A program made the position numbers and the translations under genes. From the NCBI RefSeq assembly GCF_003254585.1, contig NZ_QJGZ01000035.1:186001-250000 (forward strand): a stretch of 64,000 nt of DNA, read 5' to 3'. Of this stretch, positions 27,968 through 36,843 are shown piece after piece. Each line of letters starts with the position of its first letter. Position 1 is the first letter of the stretch. Source of the stretch: Flavobacterium sharifuzzamanii. GTDB lineage: Bacteria; Bacteroidota; Bacteroidia; Flavobacteriales; Flavobacteriaceae. Below the pieces are notes generated by a model. It had not been told where the DNA came from. It saw nothing but the letters and a program-made list of their open reading frames with translations, and searched no databases.

Positions 27968-28510
27968 TTAATTTGCCTTATCGTGTTTTACCCAAACCAA
28001 ATCGGTTACTTTATATCCAATTTCCTGAGCTTTGATAAGAAAATCTGCTTTTACACTTTCTGGAATTGTTTTTTCTCTAGAAAGTATCCACATATATTTT
28101 AAGCTTTCTCCAGCCACAAGCGCGTATTTATAATCAGAATCGATTGCTACGACATTGTAACCAGAATAAAAAGGACCAAAAAATGAGACTTTCAGCATAC
28201 CAATGTTGTCTTTTTTGACAAATCTAGCTTTCCCGACACTTTGTTCCCATTTGTCTTTTTTGACATTATAGCCCTTATTATCGACTTTTATTGTTTTATC
28301 TTCATTTAAAGAATACTCGGCAGTTACATTGTTCAGATCTATTTCCCATTTGTAGTCCAATCTGGCAATTTCATACCATTTTCCGAGATATTTTGCGCTG
28401 TCAAAGTTTGTTACAGCTTCTGCATTTTTGGGAATTCCGCCTCCGCATGAGTACAGCGCGATTCCAATTCCTGCTCCGATCAAAACCGGAACTACATATT
28501 TAGTTTTCAT
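27968..28510 (-). CDS. blc: Lipocalin-family lipoprotein (Blc-like)
   Basis: This 180-aa lipoprotein has a lipobox at the end of the signal peptide (IALYSCGGG, Cys22). The bacterial lipocalin signature follows (YLGKWYEIARLDY), and the sequence then forms the eight-strand barrel (ARFVKKDNIGMLKVSFFGPF, YMWILSREK). Blc-type proteins bind lipids such as lysophospholipids at the outer membrane. The adjacent TATCTTTA upstream on the minus strand is one base from the -7 consensus. Confidence 0.9.
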   Translation of the reverse strand: MKTKYVVPVLIGAGIGIALYSCGGGIPKNAEAVTNFDSAKYLGKWYEIARLDYKWEIDLNNVTAEYSLNEDKTIKVDNKGYNVKKDKWEQSVGKARFVKKDNIGMLKVSFFGPFYSGYNVVAIDSDYKYALVAGESLKYMWILSREKTIPESVKADFLIKAQEIGYKVTDLVWVKHDKAN

Positions 28511-28605
28511 AATCCTATCTTTTTAATTATCATAAAGATAGCACCTGAAATACACATCTAATTTACAAAATTATTTTTGATTATTATATTATATGAAGCA
28601 CAAAA

Positions 28606-28631
28606 AAACCGTCAGATCACTCTGACGGTTT
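28606..28631. terminator. Terminator hairpin between the lipocalin and lpd genes
   Basis: The stem AAACCGTCAGA/TCTGACGGTTT lies just downstream of lpdA. On the minus strand it is followed by a T run, so it most likely ends the lpdA transcript. Confidence 0.8.
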
Positions 28632-28654
28632 ATAAATATAATTTAACGTAAAAA

Positions 28655-30058
28655 TTATACGTGTAAAGCTCTATTTTCAGTTGCTGCTAAAGCTGCTTCT
28701 TTTACCGCTTCCGCGAAAGTTGGGTGTGCGTGGCTCATTCTAGAAATATCTTCAGCAGAAGCTTTAAATTCCATTGCAGTAACCGCTTCAGCAATTAAAT
28801 CTGCTGTACGAGCACCAATCATGTGAACTCCTAAAACCTCATCTGTTTTCTCATCAGCCAAGATTTTTACAAATCCATCTAAGTCAGCACTTGCTCTTGC
28901 ACGTCCTAACGCTTTGAATGGGAAACTTCCAGATTTGTATTTTACTCCAGCCGCTTTCAATTGCTCCTCAGTTTGACCAACTGCAGCAACTTCTGGCCAA
29001 GTGTAAACAACACCAGGAATTAAGTTATAATCGATATGTGGTTTTTGACCAGCTAAAATTTCAGCAACCATTACTCCTTCTTCTTCCGCTTTGTGCGCTA
29101 ACATTGCCCCACGAACAACGTCACCAATTGCATAGATATTTGGAGTACTAGTTTGTAAATGATTGTTTACTTCAACTTGTCCTCTGTCTGAAATTTTAAC
29201 TCCAGCTTTGTCAGCGTTTAATCCGTCTGTGTAAGGACGACGACCAACAGAAACTAATGAATAATCTCCTTCAAGAGTAATAGTTTCTCCTTTTGCGTTT
29301 TCAGCTTGAACAACAACAGCATCACCGTTTCTTTCAACTGATTTTACTTTGTGAGAAACGTAGAATTTCATTCCTTGTTTTTTCAATACTTTAGTCAATT
29401 CTTTAGAAAGCGCTCCGTCCATTCCAGGAATGATTCTGTCCATGAATTCAACTACAGAAACCTGAGCACCTAAACGAAGGTAAACTTGTCCAAGCTCGAT
29501 TCCGATAACACCACCACCAATGATTACTAAGTGTTTTGGAACTTCTTTTAAAGCCAAAGCTTCAGTAGAAGTGATGATTCTTTCTTTGTCAATTTTGATA
29601 AATGGCAAAGAAGATGGTTTTGATCCTGTAGCAATTACAGTATATTTTGCTTCGATAGTTTCAGAAGTTCCGTCAGCTTTTGCAACAGCAATGTGAGTTG
29701 CGTCTACGAAAGAACCTAAACCATTGAAAACAGTAATTTTATTTTTATCCATTAGGTAGTTGATTCCACCTACTGTTTGATCTACAACAGCTTGTTTGCG
29801 TGCGATCATTTTCTCTAAATTGATTTTTACATCGCCAGAAACTTCGATTCCGTGATCTGCAAAATGAGCGATTTCTGAATAATGGTGAGAAGAAGATAAT
29901 AATGCTTTTGAAGGAATACAACCTACGTTAAGGCAAGTTCCGCCTAATGAATTATATTTTTCTACAATTGCAGTTTTGAAACCTAATTGTGCGCAACGAA
30001 TTGCTGATACATATCCTCCAGGACCTGAACCTATAATGACTACGTCAAATGAACTCAT
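28655..30058 (-). CDS. lpdA: Dihydrolipoyl dehydrogenase
   Basis: This is the E3 component of pyruvate and 2-oxoglutarate dehydrogenase complexes, which reoxidises dihydrolipoamide with NAD. The 467-aa protein shows the FAD site VIIGSGPGGYVSAI, the redox disulfide GGTCLNVGCIPSK, the NAD site IIGGGVIGIELG and the C-terminal HAHPTFAEAVKEA with the catalytic His-Glu pair. No E1/E2 genes are nearby. CAAAATTA at 30086-30093 is TAATTTTG on the minus strand, a fitting promoter element. Confidence 0.96.
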   Translation of the reverse strand: MSSFDVVIIGSGPGGYVSAIRCAQLGFKTAIVEKYNSLGGTCLNVGCIPSKALLSSSHHYSEIAHFADHGIEVSGDVKINLEKMIARKQAVVDQTVGGINYLMDKNKITVFNGLGSFVDATHIAVAKADGTSETIEAKYTVIATGSKPSSLPFIKIDKERIITSTEALALKEVPKHLVIIGGGVIGIELGQVYLRLGAQVSVVEFMDRIIPGMDGALSKELTKVLKKQGMKFYVSHKVKSVERNGDAVVVQAENAKGETITLEGDYSLVSVGRRPYTDGLNADKAGVKISDRGQVEVNNHLQTSTPNIYAIGDVVRGAMLAHKAEEEGVMVAEILAGQKPHIDYNLIPGVVYTWPEVAAVGQTEEQLKAAGVKYKSGSFPFKALGRARASADLDGFVKILADEKTDEVLGVHMIGARTADLIAEAVTAMEFKASAEDISRMSHAHPTFAEAVKEAALAATENRALHV

Positions 30059-30085
30059 AGTATTTTGTTTTTATTTTAGCGGTTA

Positions 30086-30093
30086 CAAAATTA
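30086..30093 (-). promoter_or_regulatory. TAnnTTTG promoter element upstream of lpdA
   Basis: On the minus strand this reads TAATTTTG, an exact -7 match about 28 bp before the lpdA start. The -33 box is not clear. Confidence 0.4.
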
Positions 30094-30315
30094 AGCAATA
30101 AAGTTCTGTTTGAGGTTTAAATTTCAATGTTTTTTGTGTGAAATATTAGCCTGTTTTAATCTTGAAGCTGGTAAGATTGTATAGGGTCCGCTAAGTTTTG
30201 TTTTTAATCTCGCAAAGACGCAGAGTCGCAATGTTTTTTTTATAAATTGTTTTGAATGTTTTCTGCCACGAAGGCTCGGAGACAAAAAGTTTTTGTTTTT
30301 TCATGAGTTTTTTGT

Positions 30316-30442
30316 CATCCTGAGGAACGAAGGATCACACTAGAAATTCCGCAAGCTGAATCGCCAATATTTGTAGAGTTTCAGTGTGATCCTTCGTTCC
30401 TTAGGATGAGAAACAGAACGTTAGACGCACTGCGGTGCGTCT
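30316..30442. repeat. Long imperfect palindrome in the lpdA-lrp gap
   Basis: The 406-bp gap 30059-30464 holds no gene. Its main feature is a 26-bp inverted repeat (30316-30341 with 30383-30408, one mismatch; the arm begins CATCCTGAGGAACGAAGG). A second palindrome follows, AGACGCACTGCGGTGCGTCT at 30423-30442. Fragments such as GCAAAGACGCAGAGTCGCAA and TGCCACGAAGG further left belong to the same class of dispersed intergenic sequences. Confidence 0.75.
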
Positions 30443-30464
30443 CTACATAAAATCTTTGCGCCTC

Positions 30465-30923
30465 TTAGAACGAAATCACCGTAGAGTTCTTCACTTCACT
30501 AATCATGAACATACTTTGCGTACTTCCGATATGTTGCAGTGAAGTCAGTTTTGTGACTAAAAACTCTCTATACGCTTCCATATCTTTTACCAAAACTTTC
30601 AGAATATAATCATAATCACCGCTTACGTGATGACATTCTAGAACTTCATTTAGTTTGATGACTTCACTTTCAAATTTGGTTAAGAATTCTTTAGTATGTT
30701 GAATGAGTTTTAGGTGGCAGAAGACCACAAATCCTTTTTCAATTTTGGATTTATCGACTAAGGCCACATAGTTTTTTATTATGCCTTCTCGTTCCAGTTT
30801 TTTGATTCGTTCGTAAACTGCTGTAACCGAAAGATCAAGTTTTAAGGATAATTCTTTGGTTGTTTTTTTACTATCGGTTTGAAGTAAAACCAGAAGTTTT
30901 TTATCTGTAGCGTCTAAAGTCAT
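30465..30923 (-). CDS. Lrp/AsnC-family transcriptional regulator
   Basis: This 152-aa regulator has an N-terminal winged helix (KTTKELSLKLDLSVTAVYERIKKLEREGII) and a C-terminal RAM domain (GDYDYILKVLVKDMEAYREFL) that binds an amino acid and forms octamers. It is divergent from a methionine/cysteine PLP enzyme about 400 bp away, which is a reasonable target. That link is inferred from position only. Confidence 0.92.
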   Translation of the reverse strand: MTLDATDKKLLVLLQTDSKKTTKELSLKLDLSVTAVYERIKKLEREGIIKNYVALVDKSKIEKGFVVFCHLKLIQHTKEFLTKFESEVIKLNEVLECHHVSGDYDYILKVLVKDMEAYREFLVTKLTSLQHIGSTQSMFMISEVKNSTVISF

Positions 30924-31122
30924 TTTTAGTTGATGGTTAATAGTTGATGGTTGATGGCTATTAAAAAGAAATAAAATCTACTGAATTGCAATTTCAGAAT
31001 CAAATTTAGATTAAAAATCATTATAAAAACATATTTATAGTTTTAAAATCTAATTTTTCATTTTACAGTTGATTAATTTTCTTATTAGACATTATTTTGA
31101 CTAGAATTTATTTTGAAAATGA

Positions 31123-31220
31123 GTGTCCTAACCCTGATAGAAGTGGAAATCCTTTTGTGCCGGTCCCGATAGCTATCGGGAGGCACAAAAGATTGAAACG
31201 GATAGCAGGAAATAGCTCCT
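31123..31220 (+). ncRNA. Structured-RNA-like element, resembles Flavo-1 RNA
   Basis: The segment folds into an outer helix (CCTG at 31133-31136 with CAGG at 31206-31209) and a long hairpin (CTTTTGTGCC/GGCACAAAAG, 31152-31191) capped by the TCCCGATAGCTATCGGGA palindrome. The flanks CCCTGATAGAAGTGG and CGGATAGCAGGAAATAGCTC look like a sequence I associate with the Flavo-1 RNA motif of flavobacteria, where the outer pair is often CCCG/CGGG. It lies about 115 bp before the PLP enzyme gene. That family has no steady link to the gene downstream, so a riboswitch role should not be assumed. The remainder of the 30924-31333 gap shows nothing further. Confidence 0.45.
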
Positions 31221-31333
31221 AATAATTTTGTTTCAGGTTTCAAGTTTCAGATTGTTGGAACTTGAAAACTGAAACTTGACCCGAGGTTGAAAGCCGAATG
31301 GGCGAAGCAAACAAAACAAAAAAACTAACTATA

Positions 31334-32557
31334 ATGAAAAACTTCAATCCAGCAGATAAAATTCAGGACTTACAATATTTTGGCGAATTTGGCGGTGTGA
31401 ATCCTTCGATTTCCGATTCTTCGACCTATACTTTTCTTTCGGCTAAAACCATGTTTGATACTTTTGAAGGCAATATGGAAGGCTGTTATTTATATTCGCG
31501 TCATTCTTCTCCAAGTAATTTATACTTAGATCAGGCTTTGGCGGCGATGGAAGGAACAGAAACGGCAAACGTTTCGGCTTCGGGAATGGGAGCGATTACG
31601 CCTACTCTACTGCAATTGTGCGGTGCGGGTGACCATATCGTTTCGAGCCGAACTATTTATGGCGGAACTTATGCTTTCTTGAAAAACTTTACACCGAGAT
31701 TCGGAATTGAAACAAGCTTTGTTGATATCACAAAACTGAATGCTGTTGAAGCTGCGATTACTCCTAAAACTAAAGTTTTGTATTGCGAAACGGTTAGTAA
31801 CCCTCTTTTGGAAGTTGCCAATATTGCAGGTTTGGCAGAAATTGCGAAAAAGCATAATTTGAAATTAGTAGTTGATAATACATTTTCGCCTTTATCTGTT
31901 TCTCCAGCAAAATTAGGTGCAGATATTGTGATTCATAGTTTGACAAAATACATTAACGGAAGCAGTGATACGGTTGGTGGTGTAACTTGCGCATCGAAAG
32001 AATTTATCAATTCTCTAAAAAATGTGAATTCTGGTGCGAGCATGCTTTTAGGTCCGACAATGGATAGTTTGCGTTCTGCAAGTGTGATGAAAAACCTTCG
32101 AACACTTCATATCAGAATTAAACAGCACAGCCATAATGCACATTTTCTAGCGGATCAGTTTGAAAAAGATGGCTTAAAAACGGTTTATCCAGGATTGAAA
32201 AGTCACCCGAGTCATGAATTATATAAAACGATGATTAATCCAGAATACGGTTTTGGTGGAATGCTGACAATTGATGTTGGTTCTTTGGAAAAAGCCAATG
32301 AATTGATGGAGTTAATGCAAGAACGAAATCTAGGTTATCTAGCGGTAAGTTTAGGTTTTTATAAAACTTTATTCAGTGCGCCTGGAACTTCGACTTCTAG
32401 TGAAATTCCGTTAGAAGAGCAAAAAGAAATGGGATTAACTGATGGATTGATTCGCTTTTCTATTGGATTGGACAATGATATCCAGCGCACTTATGAAATG
32501 ATGAAAGCTTGCATGAAAGAGCTTGGAATCTTAAAAAAAGAAACATCACTCTATTAA
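31334..32557 (+). CDS. Trans-sulfuration PLP enzyme (methionine gamma-lyase/cystathionine synthase type)
   Basis: This 407-aa pyridoxal-phosphate enzyme of the Cys/Met metabolism family works on sulfur amino acids. The Schiff-base Lys is in SLTKYINGSSD, and DNTFSPL, GSRTIYGGT and the C-terminal GLDNDIQRTYEMM fit the family. I start at ATG 31334; an upstream ATG at 31298 would add residues from the repeat-like leader. Conversion of methionine to methanethiol plus 2-oxobutyrate is the best guess, but cystathionine gamma-synthase cannot be excluded. The divergent Lrp regulator may control it. Confidence 0.85.
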   Translation: MKNFNPADKIQDLQYFGEFGGVNPSISDSSTYTFLSAKTMFDTFEGNMEGCYLYSRHSSPSNLYLDQALAAMEGTETANVSASGMGAITPTLLQLCGAGDHIVSSRTIYGGTYAFLKNFTPRFGIETSFVDITKLNAVEAAITPKTKVLYCETVSNPLLEVANIAGLAEIAKKHNLKLVVDNTFSPLSVSPAKLGADIVIHSLTKYINGSSDTVGGVTCASKEFINSLKNVNSGASMLLGPTMDSLRSASVMKNLRTLHIRIKQHSHNAHFLADQFEKDGLKTVYPGLKSHPSHELYKTMINPEYGFGGMLTIDVGSLEKANELMELMQERNLGYLAVSLGFYKTLFSAPGTSTSSEIPLEEQKEMGLTDGLIRFSIGLDNDIQRTYEMMKACMKELGILKKETSLY

Positions 32558-32589
32558 TAAATTTGCACATTTTTTTTTAGATTGTTTTG

Positions 32590-32624
32590 AATCCGCTGGA
32601 GATTTTCTCTAAGCGGATTTTTTT
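32590..32624 (+). terminator. Intrinsic terminator after the PLP enzyme
   Basis: The stem AATCCGCT/AAGCGGATT is followed by a T run. The rest of the gap to 32849 is AT-rich without a gene. Confidence 0.8.
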
Positions 32625-32849
32625 ATTTACTAAAAACTCTCATTTACAACCATTTAAATTTTATAAATATCAATTTCATATTAAAAAATAACAAATTTTA
32701 CGATTAATGTTTTTTAACTCATTATTTCTGAAAAAGTTTTAAACACTAAAACGTTGTAGTAATTGGATTTCAAATTATTAGATATTTTAAATGTTAATAA
32801 AATATACTTTTATCAGAAATTTAACCATTTAACCAACTAAACTGAAATT

Positions 32850-35800
32850 ATGAAGAAAAACCTACTCTTGTTTTATGCCTTGTGCGTTCCCTTTGCTTTT
32901 CTGCAAGCACAAGTGCATACTTCTTACTTATGGCATCTGCATCAACCGACTTATTGGGGTGATCTAAGTAAGAAAAATCCAAATCGATACCAAATCGTAA
33001 AAGAATCTCAAGACTTGAAAGTCTCTGGTGCCAATAACGATAAAAACGGATTGGCTCACCCAACAAACAATCTTGAAGAAATTTTTGGAGCAGGTGATCG
33101 AGTGGCCGCTTATCAATTTGCACCAAAAAATGCTATTAATTCTATTCGTGATTTAAGCAAAGCTGGAGCGCAAATTACATACGGTGGTTCTTTAATGGAA
33201 AATGTTAATGAATTGGCACAAGCAAATCAATGGGGTTATTCGAATTCTTGGACACAGAATATCAAAGATGCAAAAGGATGGAAAACTTCTGGCGGATTTT
33301 CTCGTATGGAGGTAGTTTCTTTTACAATGCATCATGCGCTTTCTCCTTTGTTAAGCGACGAGGCTCTAAAGAAAGAGATAAAAGCACATCAATACTATAG
33401 CGCTCAATTATTTGGAACTCATGATTCTAAAGGATATTGGCCAGCAGAATGTGCTTTTTCTGAAAGAATTATAAAAACTTTAGCTGAATGTGGCATCGAA
33501 TGGTCTGTAATTGCCAATAGTCATTTATCAAGAACTTTGGCCGACTACCCTATAAAATATGGCTCTGGAGGAACTATGTGCGATCTTCCAAACAAAGCAG
33601 ATCAGGTAGAAACTCTTGGAGGAACTTGGTTCTCTGCACAAAAAGATGCTCGTGGCGGACAGTTTGCCGTACCTTATTCTTATCTTCCTTATAAAGCCAA
33701 ATACGTTGATCCTGAAACTGCTCAGGAATATAAAATTACTGTAGTTCCAATGGCTGATTACGAAAGTTACGAAGATGGATATGCCGCAATAGGAACTTCA
33801 TTAATTGCTCCAATTGTAGCAAAAGCATCGACTTCGCCAAGACCACCATTGGTATTATTTGCTCATGATGGCGATAATGCTTGGGGCGGTGGATCGTCTT
33901 ATTACAACGAATCGGTGACGGGATTTTCTCATGCATCGTCTGCTAATGGAAACATTGCAACTACAATTCCACAATATTTATATGACAATCCTGTTCCAGA
34001 ATCTGCGGTTGTACACGTTGAAGACGGAGCTTGGGTAAACGCAGATGGAGATTTTGGACATCCACAATTTACCAATTGGCTTTGGCCTTTCTTTGATCCG
34101 GTTACCAAAAAATTTAACCCAAATGGCTGGACTGAAGACATGATGAATCAAGCGATAACAACTGCTGGAGAAAATCATGCAATTATGGCTGAGCAATTGG
34201 AAGGCAATAATCTTAGAATGAGCGAAATTGTAAATCCGACCGCTGGGGTAAGTCCCGCTGAAAAAGCATGGCACTTTTTAATGGCTGGTTATGACAGTGG
34301 AAATGCTTATTATGGACTAGCTGAAGATTTAGAAATAAAAACCACGCTTGCTGTTAATAGATGCGTGCAATTTGCAAAACCTACTTTAGATGCACATCCA
34401 GGAGTTGATGCAACAAAACCATCTGTTTTTATTCCGCAGCGCTGGCCTTATAATCCTGGAGAAAAAGGATATGGAGCGCCTTATGCTTATAAAGATTTCT
34501 TAAACTCTGCCGATTTTACGGTATATACTTTTGCTTATGACGTGAGCGGAATTGAAAGAGCGGAATTAAAATATAGAATTGATGTTGACGGAAAAAATAA
34601 TCTGAATTCCAATCAAAATGAAACTTATGCTGGCGGAAGCGAAGTAGGAAGCTGGATAACTTTGCCTATGGCAGAAAGAGTTTTCCCGAAAGGAAATGTT
34701 ACCAATAATCCGCAAGCTGATTTATACATGCTTCCAGATGTAATTGCAAATCAATACTCTGCTGAAATTGCTGGAATATCAGAAAAATTATTAGACTACT
34801 ATGTGGAAGTGACCGATAAAAAAGGAAATACCACTAAATCTAAAATTCAACACGTTTGGGTTGGCAAAAATCTTGATGTTGCTCCAAAAATTGCTTTTAC
34901 ACCAGATGCTGGAAATTCGACTGCAGCAATAGATGTCACTATTACAGCTACAGACAGCACAGATCCTAAACCAAAATTATATTACACAATTGATGGTTCT
35001 ACTCCAACGACAGCTTCGCCAGTTGTGGAGTCGACAAAAACAATCAACATTACTCAAACTACAACAATTAAAGCTTTTGCAGTAGATAAAGACGGCAATC
35101 AATCTGATATTGTAACCAAAACATATACTATTGGTGCACTTCCAGAATTTACGGTTTATTTCAAAAAACCATCTAACTGGAACTCTGCTGTCAAAATTTA
35201 CTATTGGTCACCAACAGGAACTGCTCCTGCAGTAACTTATCCAGGAGTTGCAATGACTCAAGATTGTGGAGATTGGTATAAATATACGTTCCCATCGACA
35301 GTAAGTGCTTCAAATTTATTGTTTAATGATGGTTCCCTAAAAACAGGCGATTTAAGTTCGGCTGGTGGAATCAAATTTTATGATAACGGTTGGCTAAGTG
35401 CTGAACCTGCAAACAGATGCCCTTCTGTTGTTCCTGATTTCACATTCTCGCAAGCAGGTGGAAATTTCACTACAGGAACCACTTTAAATCTGACTTTAAC
35501 AGCAAACGAAAGCGCTTCTGTAATCTATTATACTCTTGATGGAACAGATCCTACTACAGCTTCTGCTTCTGCGGTGGGTTCAAAAGCAATTACAATAACA
35601 AGCACAACGACACTTAAGGCTTTTGTTAAGAGTGCTACCGGAATTAGTTCTGCTATAAAAACAGAAACCTATACTTTTAGTACTCCTGCTGCTTTTACGG
35701 TTTATTTTAAGAAACCATCTAATTGGAGTTCTTCAGTTAAAATATATTATTGGTCTCCAACAGGAACTGCTCCTGCAGTAACTTATCCTGGAATTGCAAT

Positions 35801-36779
35801 GACACAAGATTGTGGAGATTGGTATAAATATACTTTTCCGTCAACAGTAAGCGCTTCGAATTTATTGTTTAATGATGGTAACCTAAAAACTGGAGATTTA
35901 AGCACTACAGCAGGAATTAAATATTATGATTCTGGCTGGCTGAGTGCAGAACCTGCGAACAGATGTCCTGTTATTGCACCAGATTTTACCAATTCTAAAC
36001 CAGGAGGAACATTTACAACTGGAACGACTGTAAATGTTGTTTTAACCGCAAATGAAACGTCTTCTACTCTATATTATACTTTAGACGGTACAACTCCAAC
36101 AACAAGCTCTGCATCTGCAATTGGCAGTAAATCTTTTGCTTTTACTGCAAATACAATTTTAAAAGCTTTTGTTGTCAATACGTCTGGAGTTTCATCAGCT
36201 GTAAAAACAGAAACTTACACTTTTACTGCAGTTCCAACACTTACAGTATATTTTAAACCTCCAACAACTTGGACTACTGCTCCAAAAGTATATTATTGGA
36301 ATGCTGTTCCATCAGGAAGTGTCGCTAATGCGACTTGGCCAGGTGTAACAATGACAGCCGATACAAACGGTTTTTATAAATACACCATCACTGGACCAAC
36401 ATCAATCAATCTTATTTTCAATAATGGTTCTAGCGGTTCTGCAAATCAAACTGCCGATTTGTTAAGTAAAACTGATGGCTACTCGTACACATGGGGGGCA
36501 AGTACGGCAAAAATGGCAATTAATGTAGCTACCAAAGAAGAAGCACAGGAAACCTATGCCGTTCGTCTATACCCTAATCCAGTAGATCAGACACTTCTCA
36601 TAAACTCAACTATTGCAATAAGTAATTACACTATTATTTCTGCACAAGGAAGTATTGTTCAGGAAGGAAAATCGAATACAAGCAGTATTGATGTAAGCCG
36701 TCTAAGCTCTGGATTGTATTTTATTACCATCCGTTTAGAAAATGGCGTAGAAACGATGCAAAAGATTGTAAAAAAATAA
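32850..36779 (+). CDS. Secreted GH57-like amylase with starch-binding repeats and T9SS tail
   Basis: This 1309-aa exoenzyme has a signal peptide (MKKNLLLFYALCVPFAFLQA). A GH57-like catalytic part runs to about residue 600, with the HLHQP motif near the start, GYWPAECAF carrying the presumed Glu nucleophile and LFAHDGDNAW carrying the presumed acid. Then come chitobiase-like beta-sandwich modules (YYTIDGSTPTT and two copies) alternating with three CBM26-like starch-binding modules (FTVYFKKPSNW, YPGVAM, CGDWYKYTF). The C-terminal 75 residues form a type A T9SS sorting domain (LYPNPVDQTLLIN ... GLYFITIRLENG). It probably degrades starch-like glucans outside the cell. No sus-type genes are adjacent. 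Confidence 0.85.
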   Translation: MKKNLLLFYALCVPFAFLQAQVHTSYLWHLHQPTYWGDLSKKNPNRYQIVKESQDLKVSGANNDKNGLAHPTNNLEEIFGAGDRVAAYQFAPKNAINSIRDLSKAGAQITYGGSLMENVNELAQANQWGYSNSWTQNIKDAKGWKTSGGFSRMEVVSFTMHHALSPLLSDEALKKEIKAHQYYSAQLFGTHDSKGYWPAECAFSERIIKTLAECGIEWSVIANSHLSRTLADYPIKYGSGGTMCDLPNKADQVETLGGTWFSAQKDARGGQFAVPYSYLPYKAKYVDPETAQEYKITVVPMADYESYEDGYAAIGTSLIAPIVAKASTSPRPPLVLFAHDGDNAWGGGSSYYNESVTGFSHASSANGNIATTIPQYLYDNPVPESAVVHVEDGAWVNADGDFGHPQFTNWLWPFFDPVTKKFNPNGWTEDMMNQAITTAGENHAIMAEQLEGNNLRMSEIVNPTAGVSPAEKAWHFLMAGYDSGNAYYGLAEDLEIKTTLAVNRCVQFAKPTLDAHPGVDATKPSVFIPQRWPYNPGEKGYGAPYAYKDFLNSADFTVYTFAYDVSGIERAELKYRIDVDGKNNLNSNQNETYAGGSEVGSWITLPMAERVFPKGNVTNNPQADLYMLPDVIANQYSAEIAGISEKLLDYYVEVTDKKGNTTKSKIQHVWVGKNLDVAPKIAFTPDAGNSTAAIDVTITATDSTDPKPKLYYTIDGSTPTTASPVVESTKTINITQTTTIKAFAVDKDGNQSDIVTKTYTIGALPEFTVYFKKPSNWNSAVKIYYWSPTGTAPAVTYPGVAMTQDCGDWYKYTFPSTVSASNLLFNDGSLKTGDLSSAGGIKFYDNGWLSAEPANRCPSVVPDFTFSQAGGNFTTGTTLNLTLTANESASVIYYTLDGTDPTTASASAVGSKAITITSTTTLKAFVKSATGISSAIKTETYTFSTPAAFTVYFKKPSNWSSSVKIYYWSPTGTAPAVTYPGIAMTQDCGDWYKYTFPSTVSASNLLFNDGNLKTGDLSTTAGIKYYDSGWLSAEPANRCPVIAPDFTNSKPGGTFTTGTTVNVVLTANETSSTLYYTLDGTTPTTSSASAIGSKSFAFTANTILKAFVVNTSGVSSAVKTETYTFTAVPTLTVYFKPPTTWTTAPKVYYWNAVPSGSVANATWPGVTMTADTNGFYKYTITGPTSINLIFNNGSSGSANQTADLLSKTDGYSYTWGASTAKMAINVATKEEAQETYAVRLYPNPVDQTLLINSTIAISNYTIISAQGSIVQEGKSNTSSIDVSRLSSGLYFITIRLENGVETMQKIVKK
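35150..36230 (+). repeat. Two tandem 540-bp coding repeats in the amylase gene
   Basis: Codons from 35150 to about 35690 and from 35690 to about 36230 encode almost the same CBM26-like plus chitobiase-like unit. Long identical stretches occur, for example TPAVTYPG-type segments and SAEPANRCP. A third, more diverged CBM follows. The near identity points to a fairly recent internal duplication. Confidence 0.8.
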
Positions 36780-36803
36780 ATCTATTAAATTATTATTTCA
36801 ATA

Positions 36804-36838
36804 AAAAAAGCCGTTCTGAATTATACAGAACGGCTTTT
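36804..36838 (+). terminator. Intrinsic terminator after the amylase gene
   Basis: The stem AAAAGCCGTTCTG/CAGAACGGCTTTT is strong and can work both ways. The same stem occurs again at 38031-38069. Confidence 0.9.
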
Positions 36839-36843
36839 GCAAT

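Noticed and set aside
31123..31220. A SAM or other riboswitch before the PLP enzyme
   Set aside because: The layout does not match a riboswitch core I know; the Flavo-1-like reading fits better and does not imply ligand control.
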